From assembly GCA_033857955.1 (NCBI GenBank), contig JAWVCW010000022.1, forward strand, positions 62,001 to 126,000: a stretch of 64,000 nt of DNA. Reading direction: 5' to 3'. This DNA comes from Gaiellasilicea sp033857955. Its GTDB lineage: Bacteria; Actinomycetota; Thermoleophilia; Gaiellales; Gaiellaceae. The position numbers and the translations under genes are program-made. Shown here piece after piece: positions 1 through 7,500 of the stretch. The notes beneath the pieces are model-generated. The model was not told the origin of the DNA, did no database searches, and worked only from the letters and a program-made list of their open reading frames with translations. Numbering within the stretch: position 1 is the first letter of the stretch; each line of letters starts with the position of its first letter.

Positions 1-1
1 C

Positions 2-319
2 AAGACGCTCCCACCCGATCCGATCGACCAGGCAATCTCGACCCAGGCGAGCCAGGCCGTCAGCGAGGCCTACGCGAAGGCACAGAGGTCGTTCCAGGCA
101 GCGGAGGCCACGTACGAGAAGCTCGTCGCCGTGGCGCCGAACGACCCCAACATTCAGCTGGAGCTGGCCCAGGCCGCCCAGCAGAGCGGCGACTACCCCA
201 GGGCGATCGCCGCGTACCAGAAGTTCCTGAAGCTGGCGCCGGACGACCCGAGTGCGGGGATCGTGAAGCAGCAGATCGCGCAGCTGAAGTCAGCGCAGGC
301 CCAGCCTTCATCTGGTTAG
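2..319 (+). CDS. Tetratricopeptide-repeat protein, C-terminal part (5' end outside window)
   Basis: The reading frame is open from base 2 and ends at TAG 317-319, so only the last 105 codons are present. The visible part has a predicted helical stretch (SFQAAEATYEKLVAVAPNDP) followed by a clear TPR-like pair of helices with the spacing seen in TPR repeats (GDYPRAIAAYQKFLKLAPDD, then GIVKQQIAQLK). No signal peptide or catalytic domain is visible because the N-terminus is missing. TPR proteins are protein-binding scaffolds; the partner is unknown. The gene lies 61 nt before a STAS gene on the same strand and may share its transcript. Confidence 0.75.
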   Translation, partial: KTLPPDPIDQAISTQASQAVSEAYAKAQRSFQAAEATYEKLVAVAPNDPNIQLELAQAAQQSGDYPRAIAAYQKFLKLAPDDPSAGIVKQQIAQLKSAQAQPSSG

Positions 320-380
320 ACTCACCAGCGACAGGGAAGAGAACCGCATCCTGTAGACGATCACCGGGGGCACACATCAG

Positions 381-731
381 ATGAACTTCGACGTCAAGAC
401 CGAAAAGCTGAGCGAGGGCCAGTACGTGATCTCCCTCACGGGCGAGGTCGACCTCTACACGGCCCCGGAGTTCAAGCAGCAGCTGCTCGAAGTGATCGAT
501 CAGGGAGCCCGCGACGTGATCGTCGACCTCAGCAACACGACGTTCATCGACTCGACCACACTCGGGGTGCTCGTTGGTGGCGTGAAGCGACTACGGACAA
601 ACGACGGACAGCTCTCGCTCGTCTGCAGCGACCGAAACATCACGAAGATCTTCGAGATCACCGGCCTTGATCGCGTCTTCGCGATCCACCCGACGCTCGA
701 CGCTGCCCTCGGCACGGGATCTGCCGCCTAG
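381..731 (+). CDS. STAS-domain anti-sigma factor antagonist (SpoIIAA/RsbV-like)
   Basis: A stand-alone STAS domain of 116 residues, the usual size for this family. It has the early strand ending in GEVDLYTAPEF and the phosphorylation loop FIDSTTLGVL, where Ser58 aligns with the serine phosphorylated by the cognate anti-sigma kinase in SpoIIAA and RsbV. In the family the dephosphorylated antagonist binds the kinase/anti-sigma factor and frees a sigma factor. No kinase partner (RsbW-like) is visible nearby. ATG start preceded by a G-rich stretch about 11 nt upstream. The dihaem cytochrome starts 1 nt after its stop, so the two are probably cotranscribed. Confidence 0.9.
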   Translation: MNFDVKTEKLSEGQYVISLTGEVDLYTAPEFKQQLLEVIDQGARDVIVDLSNTTFIDSTTLGVLVGGVKRLRTNDGQLSLVCSDRNITKIFEITGLDRVFAIHPTLDAALGTGSAA

Positions 732-732
732 C

Positions 733-1398
733 GTGCGGTTGCGCGGGCTGGCCGGTGCCTGCGCGGTTCTGATCGCGGCCCTGGCCGCGACCGGGTGCGG
801 CACCACCGGTCTCCCCGAGGCGGGGGCCGGCGACACGACCCGCGGCAAGGAGCTGTTCAAGGAGAAGTGCAGCGCGTGCCACACGCTGGCGGACGCGGGC
901 ACACAGGGTGCGGTCGGACCGAACCTCGACGACGCCTTTCGCCAGTCGCGCGCGGACGGTCTCGGGGACAGGACGATCGAGTCCGTCGTCCGCGGCCAGA
1001 TCGCGTATCCAGTGGAACACCCGTCGACCGGTGCCCCTGGGATGCCCGCCGACATCGTCACCGGCGAGGATGCGGACTCGGTCGCAGCGTACGTGGCGTC
1101 GGTCGCGGCGATGCCGGTGCGGGCGCAGCCCGGAGAGGTCGCGGGCGGCGGCAAGGGCGCGCCGGCGGACGGAAAGGCGATCTTCGCCGAGGCCGGCTGC
1201 GGCGGCTGCCACACGCTCAAGGCTGCGGGCGCGAGCGGGACGGTCGGCCCGAACCTCGACGACGCGAAGCCGTCGAAGGAGCTCGTGATCGACCGTGTCA
1301 CGAACGGCAAGGGCGTGATGCCCTCCTTCAAGGACTCCTACTCGGCAGAGCAGATCGCAGCCGTCGCCGACTACGTCTCCAAGAACGCCGGCAAGTAG
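733..1398 (+). CDS. Dihaem c-type cytochrome lipoprotein
   Basis: I place the start at GTG 733, directly after the STAS stop, because this puts a hydrophobic signal with a lipobox (LAATGC, Cys22) at the N-terminus; longer starts would overlap the STAS gene. Two cytochrome c domains follow, with haem motifs CSACH (about 46-50) and CGGCH (about 156-160). Candidate axial methionines are in APGMPAD and GVMPSF. Both domains share the VGPNLDDA segment, which suggests internal duplication. It is predicted to sit on the outer face of the membrane and to carry electrons. The caa3 oxidase operon about 0.6 kb away on the other strand is an obvious acceptor, but that link is inference. Confidence 0.88.
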   Translation: MRLRGLAGACAVLIAALAATGCGTTGLPEAGAGDTTRGKELFKEKCSACHTLADAGTQGAVGPNLDDAFRQSRADGLGDRTIESVVRGQIAYPVEHPSTGAPGMPADIVTGEDADSVAAYVASVAAMPVRAQPGEVAGGGKGAPADGKAIFAEAGCGGCHTLKAAGASGTVGPNLDDAKPSKELVIDRVTNGKGVMPSFKDSYSAEQIAAVADYVSKNAGK

Positions 1399-1410
1399 GC
1401 CCCGGCCGAA

Positions 1411-1447
1411 CCGGCCATGCCCGGGGTCAGACCCCGTCATGCCCGAA
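1411..1447 (+). repeat. Left inverted-repeat end of RAYT element
   Basis: A 37-nt sequence whose reverse complement recurs at 1984-2021 with one added base. It contains the palindrome GGGGTCAGACCCC at 1423-1435 between two copies of CATGCCCG. It is a candidate hairpin recognition site for the Y1 transposase. Confidence 0.85.
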
Positions 1448-1467
1448 ACAGACGGGTCTCCGCACAG

Positions 1468-1941
1468 CTACGCGAAGTTCATGTCGAGCTCACCCTGGAG
1501 GAGTCGCTCGATGCCCGAGTAGCTGCTCCACGGCCAGTCCTCGGGCCTGTCGCAGAGGCCCGCCGCCACCGGATTCAGGGCGAAGTACTGCAGGCAGGAC
1601 AGGTAATGCTCCGTCGTCTCGACGAGGCCGGCCTTGTACCGACCCTGAACCAGCGCACCTCGCCGGCCGTGGCGGAGGTTGAACTCCTGGACGTACTGCG
1701 ACGCAAGGAACTGCATGCCGAGCGGCAGCGTCGGCTCAGGAGTCTGGACGAGCAAATGGACGTGGTTCGACATGTGGCAGTACCCGTGCAGCTGCCACCT
1801 GGCACGCTTCGCTGCGATCTCGAGAAGTCGATCGAACGTCACGTGGTCCGTCGAATCGACGAAGAGGATCTCGTGGCCCGTCGCCCGCTGGGTGACGTGG
1901 AAAACACCGTTCGGGACGTGGACGCGGAGAGGGCGTGGCAC
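1468..1941 (-). CDS. REP-associated tyrosine transposase (RAYT, Y1_Tnp family)
   Basis: 157 residues with the HUH nuclease signature: the metal-binding motif SNHVHLLV (His60, His62) and a downstream tyrosine in LQYFALNPVAAG (Tyr119), which matches the catalytic Tyr position before NPVxAG in RAYT proteins. The C-terminus ends with the WPWSSY segment typical of this group. These enzymes nick and join single-stranded DNA at hairpins and mobilise REP-type palindromes. GTG start at 1941. All key residues are present, so the protein looks intact. It points the same way as the oxidase operon upstream and may receive read-through. Confidence 0.9.
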   Translation of the reverse strand: MPRPLRVHVPNGVFHVTQRATGHEILFVDSTDHVTFDRLLEIAAKRARWQLHGYCHMSNHVHLLVQTPEPTLPLGMQFLASQYVQEFNLRHGRRGALVQGRYKAGLVETTEHYLSCLQYFALNPVAAGLCDRPEDWPWSSYSGIERLLQGELDMNFA

Positions 1942-1983
1942 CCGTCGAACGTACCGGCGCAGGTGTGCCGCGGGTAGTGGGCC

Positions 1984-2021
1984 TTCGGGACACGACGGGG
2001 TCTGACCCCGGGCATGGCCGG
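1984..2021 (-). repeat. Right inverted-repeat end of RAYT element
   Basis: Reverse complement of 1411-1447 with a one-base insertion and minor changes near position 1990. It contains the palindrome GGGGTCTGACCCC at 1997-2009. It ends 12 nt before the stop codon of the neighbouring Usp-like gene. Confidence 0.85.
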
Positions 2022-2032
2022 AAACGGCGTCG

Positions 2033-2668
2033 TCAGGCGCCCAGATCGACGACGACGTGCGTGATCGGGACGTCGAAGCGGTCTCGTGCAGCTCCGACGA
2101 CGTTGCGCTCGAGCCAGTTCGAGCGGCCCTCAGGGTGGGTGGAGATCACGATCTCGTCGGCGCCGAACGTGCGCAGGGCGTCCTCGATCGCCTGCAGCGG
2201 GTCGCCGTCTCCGACCTCGCCCTGCGCCTGGACACCGTCCCGCCGAAGCTGCGCGAGGCTTGCATCGAGCCGCTCCTGCGCGGCAGCGCGAGCTCCGTCC
2301 TCGTCCGAGGCCCAGTGCCGCACCTGCGAGTTCAGGGCCGGGCAGACCACGAGGATCTGCTCCTGAACGCCCTCGGCCTTGTGGCGCAGGATCGAGAGCA
2401 GCTCGTCGCCGCCGACGGTCTCGTTCGCGATCACGAGAATCCGGCGCTCGCCCTCGGTCCCCACCTGCGGTACCGACGGCTTGAGCGCCGGCTCGTTCGA
2501 CCGCGAACGCATCCAGAACCAGGCGGCGGCCGCGGTCAGACCGACGAAGACGACCAAGCCGAGCCAGGTCGCGACCGCCGCCGCGGCCACGATCAGCGCG
2601 AAGTATCCGACCGTCAGCAGCAGGAAGCGGTAGGCCTCGGCTTCGCTGCGGAAGGGGTTGCGGGCCAT
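2033..2668 (-). CDS. Membrane-anchored protein with a divergent Usp-fold domain
   Basis: 211 residues. Residues about 15-53 form a two-helix membrane hairpin (FLLLTVGYFALIVAAAAV and a second helix). The rest is a Usp/HUP-like alpha/beta domain starting RRILVIANET. The domain is closely similar to both domains of the 3283-4122 protein: all share ILVxANET, DP(L/F)xA and ST(H/F)PE...SWLRR segments near the end. Canonical Usp ATP-binding residues (Asp after the first strand, G-x2-G-x9-G-S/T) are replaced, so ATP binding is doubtful. Last gene of the caa3 operon, 15 nt after ctaE. The hairpin would place the domain at the membrane beside the oxidase. Function unknown. Confidence 0.8.
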   Translation of the reverse strand: MARNPFRSEAEAYRFLLLTVGYFALIVAAAAVATWLGLVVFVGLTAAAAWFWMRSRSNEPALKPSVPQVGTEGERRILVIANETVGGDELLSILRHKAEGVQEQILVVCPALNSQVRHWASDEDGARAAAQERLDASLAQLRRDGVQAQGEVGDGDPLQAIEDALRTFGADEIVISTHPEGRSNWLERNVVGAARDRFDVPITHVVVDLGA

Positions 2669-2683
2669 CGCCAGGGAAGGTAG

Positions 2684-3286
2684 CTAGAGGAGATAGATCG
2701 TCGCGTACACCACGATCCACATTACGTCGACGAAGTGCCAGTAGATTCCCGGGATCTCGACGCCGTGGTGGTGCTCGGGGGTGTAGTGCCCGCGGAACGA
2801 GCGCACGGTCGCGACCGAGAGCAGCGTCAGCCCGACGAAGACGTGCGCCCCGTGCAGGCCGGTGAGCCCGAAGAAGATCGTCCCGAACGCCCCGTCTGAC
2901 GGGTTGAAGCCGATGCGCGCGTACTCGAGCATCTGCGTCAGCAGGAACGCCAGGCCCATCAGGAGCGTGAGCACGAGGCCCGCCTGCAGGCCGGCGCGGT
3001 TGCCCCGCTTGATCGACTGGAGCGCCCAGTGCATCGTGAAGCTCGACGTGAGCAGCACGAGCGTGTTCATGCCCGCGACGAACACGGGCAGGTGAAACGG
3101 CTCGAGCGGCCACGGTTGAGCGTCCGGATTGACGACTCGGACGAAGAAGTACGCCGTGAAGAAGGCGCCGAACAGCATCGCCTCGGAGGCGATGAAGAGA
3201 AACATGCCAAGGACGGTCGCCTCGATCCGCGAGCTCCTGTTCGCGATCGGGGGGCCGTGATGGGGGGCGTCGGCGTGCGCGCTCAC
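2684..3286 (-). CDS. ctaE: Cytochrome c oxidase subunit III
   Basis: 200 residues with five predicted membrane helices and family motifs: MFLFIASEAMLFGAFF in the first helix, GLHGAHVFVG in the middle and the C-terminal GIYWHFVDVMWIVVY. Subunit III stabilises the proton-pumping core of haem-copper oxidases. The start is GTG 3286, whose GTGA overlaps the stop of the Usp-like gene upstream by 4 nt, implying translational coupling. A much longer frame extends upstream but has no family similarity and overlaps that gene. The length fits the short five-helix form. Confidence 0.93.
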   Translation of the reverse strand: MSAHADAPHHGPPIANRSSRIEATVLGMFLFIASEAMLFGAFFTAYFFVRVVNPDAQPWPLEPFHLPVFVAGMNTLVLLTSSFTMHWALQSIKRGNRAGLQAGLVLTLLMGLAFLLTQMLEYARIGFNPSDGAFGTIFFGLTGLHGAHVFVGLTLLSVATVRSFRGHYTPEHHHGVEIPGIYWHFVDVMWIVVYATIYLL

Positions 3287-4122
3287 ACGCCCACCTCCGA
3301 CGGGTCGACGACGACATGTTCGACCGGCACCTTCGCCTCGCTCGTGAGCCGGCCGATCAGGTCGCGGCGCAGCCACGATCCACGCTGCTCCGGGAAGGTC
3401 GAGACGAGGATCGCGTCGATGCTCTCGTCCCGGACGGCGTGCATGGCCGCGGTGAATGGATCGGGATGCGCGACCTGGCCGTGCGCCTCGATGCCCTCCG
3501 ACCGCAGCTGGGCGAGCACCTGGCGCAGCCGGCGGTCGGCATCCGGATGCGAGCCCTGGTCGGGATCGCTCTGCGGCGAGACGATCAAGAAGCTCATCTC
3601 CTCGCCGCCTGCGCGCGCCTTCTCGCGAATCCGATCGAGCAGCGGTGCACCGAGCAACGTTTCGTTCGCGACGACGAGGATGTTCTGCGCGCCCGTCCGC
3701 GAAGCGACGTCCGAGACCACGTGCTCGACCGGACGATCGCCGGCCGCCTTCCGGATCTCGTCGACCAGGTTGCGACGCCGCCACCCGGATTTGGCTTCGG
3801 GATGGGTGGAGACGACGAGCTCGTCGGGCTCCTCCATCGCAATCGTGTCCTTGACCGCGGTGAGCGGGTCGTTGTCGACGACATGCCCCGAGGCGGGGAT
3901 TCCGGCCTCACGGAACCGCTGAAGCGTCCGGTCGAGTCGCCGGCCCGCTGCGGCTCGACGCGTGTTCTCGTACACCACGTACCCCTCACTGGGCGCATTC
4001 ACCGGGGCGATCACGAGGACGAGCGCAGCGGTTCCCTCTACGCGCTTCCGCACGGCGTCGAGCAGCTCGTCGCCCGTCAGCGTCTCGTTCGCGACGACGA
4101 GGATCTTTCGCGGGTCGCTCAC
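3283..4122 (-). CDS. Tandem divergent Usp-fold protein inside the caa3 oxidase operon
   Basis: 279 residues forming two head-to-tail Usp/HUP-like domains (about 1-138 and 146-275). Both begin ILVVANET and end PVEHVV(S/V)D. Each carries STHPE or STFPE followed by SGW/GSW-x-RR, where classical Usp proteins have the glycine-rich nucleotide loop. The first strand lacks the usual ATP-contacting Asp. No membrane segment, so cytosolic. The ATG overlaps the ctaD stop by 4 nt and the TGA overlaps the ctaE start by 4 nt, so it is translated in lockstep with oxidase subunits. A role in oxidase assembly or stress-dependent control is inference only. Confidence 0.82.
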   Translation of the reverse strand: MSDPRKILVVANETLTGDELLDAVRKRVEGTAALVLVIAPVNAPSEGYVVYENTRRAAAGRRLDRTLQRFREAGIPASGHVVDNDPLTAVKDTIAMEEPDELVVSTHPEAKSGWRRRNLVDEIRKAAGDRPVEHVVSDVASRTGAQNILVVANETLLGAPLLDRIREKARAGGEEMSFLIVSPQSDPDQGSHPDADRRLRQVLAQLRSEGIEAHGQVAHPDPFTAAMHAVRDESIDAILVSTFPEQRGSWLRRDLIGRLTSEAKVPVEHVVVDPSEVGV

Positions 4123-6074
4123 CGTACGACCTCCTCCTCACCGGCGGCCCTCTCGCCGGTCGCACCGACGCCTCCGTTCAGCACCGCGTGCTTGGCGCCC
4201 GGGACGCCGTACTCGTAGGGGCTGCCGACGACTTGCGGGATCTCGTCGAAGTTGAAGACCGGCGGCGGCGAGCTCACCTGCCACTCGAGCGTCAGCGCGT
4301 TCCACGGGTTCGACGGCGCGATCGGGCCGCGCGTCCAGCTGGTGATCATGTTGTAGAGGAAGACGATCGTGGACGCGCCGAGCAGGAACGAGAACATCGA
4401 GATCACCAGGTTCCAGTTCCCGAATTCGGCCGAGTAGTCGGCCACCCGGCGCGGCATCCCCTGCAGCCCCACCCAGTGCATCGGGAAGAACGTGCCGTTG
4501 AAGCCGATGAACGTGAGCCAGAAGTGGAGCTTCCCCAGCCGTTCGTTGTACATCCGGCCCGTCATCTTCGGGAACCAGTAATAGATCCCGGCGAAGATGG
4601 TGAAGACCGAGCCGCCGAAGAGCACGTAGTGGATGTGGGCGACGATGAAGTAGGTATCCGAGGAGGCGATGTCGATCGGCACCGAGGCCAGGAAGATCCC
4701 CGAGAGGCCGCCGAGCACGAACATCGAGAGGAAGCCGAGCGCGAAGAGCATCGGCGTTCGGAAATGGAGCTTCCCCTCCCACATCGTCGCCAGCCAGGAG
4801 AAGATCTTGATCCCGGTGGGGACCGCGATGATCATCGACGTGACCATCATCGGAACGCGTAGCCACGGCGCCAAGCCGGCCACGAACATGTGGTGCGCCC
4901 AGACCGAGAAGCCCAGCACGAGGATCGCCATCAGCGAGAGCGCCATCAGCCGATACCCGAAGACCGGCTTGCGGCTCATCACGGCGAGGACCTCGGAGAT
5001 GATCCCGAAGCCGGGCAGCATCATGATGTAGACGGCCGGATGCGAGTAGAACCAGAAGATGTGCTGGTAGCCGAGCGTGTACCCGCCCTCGGCGACGTTG
5101 AAGAAGTTCGTGTGCATGATCCGGTCGAACATCACGAAGAACTGGGAGCCGGCGATGAACGGCGTCGCGATCACAACGAGAAGCGAGGTCGTGAAGTTCG
5201 CCCACACGAGCAGCGGCATCCGCCAGAAGGTCATCCCCGGCGCACGCATCGTGATGATCGTGACCAGGAAGTTGAGCGCGGTCATGATCGACGAGGCCCC
5301 CGCCCACTGGACGCCCATGTTGAAGAACACCTGGCCGAGCGGCTGCTCCGAGGCAAGCGGTGCGTAGCTCGTCCAGCCGGTGGCGAAGGCGCCGCCCGGC
5401 GCGAGGAAGGCGCAGAGGAACATGATCCCCGCGATCGGGAGCAGCCAGAAGGAGAGCGCGTTCAGTCGCGGGAACGCCATGTCAGGCGCACCGAGCATCA
5501 GCGGCACGGCGAAGTTCGCGAGGCCGGCGAACGCGGGAATGATGAACAGGAAGATCATCAGGGCCGCGTGCTCGGACACGAGCCCGTTGAAGGTCTGCGT
5601 ATCGACGTATTGCATGTCCGGGTTGGCGAGCTCGGCGCGGAAGATCATCGCCATCAGCCCACCCGCGATGAAGAAGAAGAACGTCGTTACGAGGTACTGG
5701 ACGCCGATCACCTTGTGGTCGGTGTTGACCTTGAAGTAGTCGCGCCAGCTGTAGGCCCCGTGGCTCGCGTGGTCGTCCACGCGCGTCGGGCGTCCCGAGA
5801 TGTAGTAGAGCCAGTAGTCGAAGGCTCCGATTCCGGTGAGGAAGCCGATCGGCGACGTCGTCAGGAAGGCGACGACGGTAATCACCGCCCAGTCCCAGGT
5901 CGGCTCGTAGTGCCCGAGCCAGCGGAAGAAGACGACAAGCCCGGTGCCGATCGCCCAGAACAGCGGGGTCACCCAGGCCGCCCGGACGAACCCCGGCTGC
6001 GTCAGGTGCTGCAGGCCGCGCCGCGGCGGTGCCGGCGCGTGGTGGGCCTCGTGCGTGTGGACGACCTCGGTCAC
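4119..6074 (-). CDS. ctaD: Cytochrome c oxidase subunit I, type A2 haem-copper oxidase
   Basis: 651 residues. Haem a and CuB ligands are present: EHAALMIF (His about 168), SHPAVY (about 344-349, with the cross-linking Tyr), WAHHMF (about 393) and AHIHYVLF (about 480). The helix-VI motif is YSHPAV rather than GHPEV: the D-channel Glu is absent but the Tyr-Ser pair that marks A2-type oxidases is present. The K-channel lysine segment GIKIFSWLATMW is conserved. An extra N-terminal region of about 100 residues with two predicted helices precedes the usual TDHKVIG start. GTG start shares one base with the ctaC stop (TAGTG). Confidence 0.96.
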   Translation of the reverse strand: MTEVVHTHEAHHAPAPPRRGLQHLTQPGFVRAAWVTPLFWAIGTGLVVFFRWLGHYEPTWDWAVITVVAFLTTSPIGFLTGIGAFDYWLYYISGRPTRVDDHASHGAYSWRDYFKVNTDHKVIGVQYLVTTFFFFIAGGLMAMIFRAELANPDMQYVDTQTFNGLVSEHAALMIFLFIIPAFAGLANFAVPLMLGAPDMAFPRLNALSFWLLPIAGIMFLCAFLAPGGAFATGWTSYAPLASEQPLGQVFFNMGVQWAGASSIMTALNFLVTIITMRAPGMTFWRMPLLVWANFTTSLLVVIATPFIAGSQFFVMFDRIMHTNFFNVAEGGYTLGYQHIFWFYSHPAVYIMMLPGFGIISEVLAVMSRKPVFGYRLMALSLMAILVLGFSVWAHHMFVAGLAPWLRVPMMVTSMIIAVPTGIKIFSWLATMWEGKLHFRTPMLFALGFLSMFVLGGLSGIFLASVPIDIASSDTYFIVAHIHYVLFGGSVFTIFAGIYYWFPKMTGRMYNERLGKLHFWLTFIGFNGTFFPMHWVGLQGMPRRVADYSAEFGNWNLVISMFSFLLGASTIVFLYNMITSWTRGPIAPSNPWNALTLEWQVSSPPPVFNFDEIPQVVGSPYEYGVPGAKHAVLNGGVGATGERAAGEEEVVR

Positions 6075-7078
6075 TAACTCCCCTTCTGTCCGTCGACCAG
6101 ATACTGCACGAGCGCGTTCAACTGCTCGTCCGAGAGCGTTTTGCCGAAGGTGTTCGGCATCACGTCGGGTTGATAGCCCGCTGTCACGACCGCATTCGGA
6201 TCGACGATCGACTCACGGATGAACTCCTCGAGCGGCTTCCCACCCTCGGGCTTGATCGCGTCCAGACTCGGTCCGACCTGTGCGTTGGTCCCAGCGGGGG
6301 TGAACGTGTGACAGGCTCCGCAGCCCGCGGACTTGAAGATCGCCTCGCCGGAGTTCTGGTCGCCCCCGGCTCCGCCCGAAGCGGTCGCCAGGAACTTCTC
6401 GTATGCGGCGCGCTCCACCACGCGGACATGGGCTCGCATCGTGGAGTGTCCGAGCCCGCAGAGCTCCGTACACATCAGCGCGAACTCCCCCGTCCGGTTC
6501 GGCGTGATCACGAGCGTGGTTTCGATTCCCGGAACGGCGTCGGACTTCTGACCGAACTCCGGCACCCAGAACGAGTGGATCACGTCGAGCGAGTGCAGCG
6601 TCAGCTTGACCGCCTGGCCGACGGGGAGCACGAGCTCGCCTGAGGTGACCTTGCTCTGGCCGGGGTACTCGAACTTCCACGCGAACTGCTGTGCGGTTAC
6701 CGCGATCCGGAGCGGGTTCGGGCCGGCGTCATCGTTCTTCGCGAGCACGATTGCGCTGACGATCGAGATCGCGGTCACGAGCACGGCCGGGATCGCCGTC
6801 CAGACGATCTCGAGGCCCGTATGACCGTGGATCGGCGGCCCGTCCGAGTCGTCCTCGGGCTGCACGCGGAAGTTGAGCACCGAGTACACGATGGCCGCCG
6901 CCACGACGGCAAAGACGGCGATGCAGATGACCGTGGTGAACCAGAACGTGAACTCGATCCGGTCCATCTCCTCGGAGGCGGACGTCGGCAGCCACGGCAC
7001 GAGCACGGCGACCAGCGACGCCAGGATTCCCGCGAGGACGCCGTAGATCGAGATGCGGACAATCGAGCCCCTGCGCAC
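6074..7078 (-). CDS. ctaC: Cytochrome c oxidase subunit II with fused cytochrome c domain (caa3 type)
   Basis: 334 residues. Two N-terminal membrane helices anchor a periplasmic-side cupredoxin with the CuA site: His in DVIHSFWVPEF (about 165) and C-x3-C-x3-H-x2-M as CTELCGLGHSTM (about 202-213). A linker leads to a cytochrome c domain with CGACH (about 251) and an axial Met in PDVMPNTF. The fusion defines a caa3 oxidase that accepts electrons through its own haem. First gene of the minus-strand operon ctaC-ctaD-Usp2-ctaE-TM-Usp, 111 nt from the divergent DUF6458 gene. Confidence 0.95.
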   Translation of the reverse strand: MRRGSIVRISIYGVLAGILASLVAVLVPWLPTSASEEMDRIEFTFWFTTVICIAVFAVVAAAIVYSVLNFRVQPEDDSDGPPIHGHTGLEIVWTAIPAVLVTAISIVSAIVLAKNDDAGPNPLRIAVTAQQFAWKFEYPGQSKVTSGELVLPVGQAVKLTLHSLDVIHSFWVPEFGQKSDAVPGIETTLVITPNRTGEFALMCTELCGLGHSTMRAHVRVVERAAYEKFLATASGGAGGDQNSGEAIFKSAGCGACHTFTPAGTNAQVGPSLDAIKPEGGKPLEEFIRESIVDPNAVVTAGYQPDVMPNTFGKTLSDEQLNALVQYLVDGQKGS

Positions 7079-7189
7079 CGCGGCGAGCCTACATCACGCC
7101 GTAACCGATCCGACGCACCCAACGTTAGTTACGTGGCCCCGGCATCGGGGTATCACGAATCACCAACTCCCCAACGAGGAGGACGAAGA

Positions 7190-7411
7190 ATGGGTCTTGG
7201 AGTGAGCATCTTTCTGATCGCCATCGGGGCGATCCTCACCTGGGCCGTGAACGCCACGGTCTCAGGTCTCGAGCTCAACACGATCGGCGTCATCCTGATG
7301 GTCGTCGGGGCCCTCGGCCTTGTGCTCTCGATGATCTTCTGGTCGTCGTGGGGCGGCTTCGCCGGCGAACGGCGCAGGACCACCTACGTCGAGGACGGCC
7401 CGCGCTACTAG
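7190..7411 (+). CDS. DUF6458-type small membrane protein
   Basis: 73 residues with two predicted membrane helices (GVSIFLIAIGAILTWAV and IGVILMVVGALGLVLSMIFW) and a short polar tail. The opening MGLGVSIFLIA and the placement of both helices match the DUF6458 family known from Actinomycetota. No function is known for the family. The ATG at 7190 has a strong ribosome-binding site (GAGGAGGA, 7176-7183), so I reject the longer upstream frame. Followed by a hairpin terminator at 7466. Confidence 0.85.
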   Translation: MGLGVSIFLIAIGAILTWAVNATVSGLELNTIGVILMVVGALGLVLSMIFWSSWGGFAGERRRTTYVEDGPRY

Positions 7412-7465
7412 TTCGCCGCGCAAGATGCCTGAAGGGGTCGCTTCGCGGCCCTGAGTTCTCACGTG

Positions 7466-7489
7466 AGAGGCGGCTCTAGGGCCGCCTCT
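7466..7489 (+). terminator. Hairpin terminator between convergent genes
   Basis: A perfect 9-bp stem AGAGGCGGC/GCCGCCTCT with loop TCTAGG, followed on the plus strand by T-rich TCTCGTT. It ends 12 nt before the convergent stop at 7501 and could end transcription in both directions. A weaker hairpin with a TTC loop lies just upstream (about 7434-7450). Confidence 0.7.
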
Positions 7490-7500
7490 TCTCGTTACTA

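Larger units (their letters stand above)
1411..2021. mobile_element. RAYT/IS200-like single-gene element with inverted palindromic ends
   Basis: A minus-strand REP-associated tyrosine transposase gene is bounded by a near-perfect 37/38-nt inverted repeat (1411-1447 and 1984-2021). Each end contains the 13-bp palindrome GGGGTCAGACCCC or its complement (1423-1435 and 1997-2009). The element fills almost exactly the convergent gap between the cytochrome stop (1398) and the Usp-like stop (2033), so it disrupts neither gene. The ends differ by one extra base and a few substitutions, so this is probably not a very recent insertion. Confidence 0.8.

Noticed and set aside
1423..2009. GGGGTCAGACCCC hairpins as ordinary transcription terminators
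   Set aside because: They recur within a longer inverted repeat at both ends of the transposase gene and have no T-run.
4119..6074. Loss of the helix-VI Glu in CtaD as sign of a dead oxidase
   Set aside because: The YSHPxV motif is the normal A2-type replacement, and all haem and copper ligands are present.
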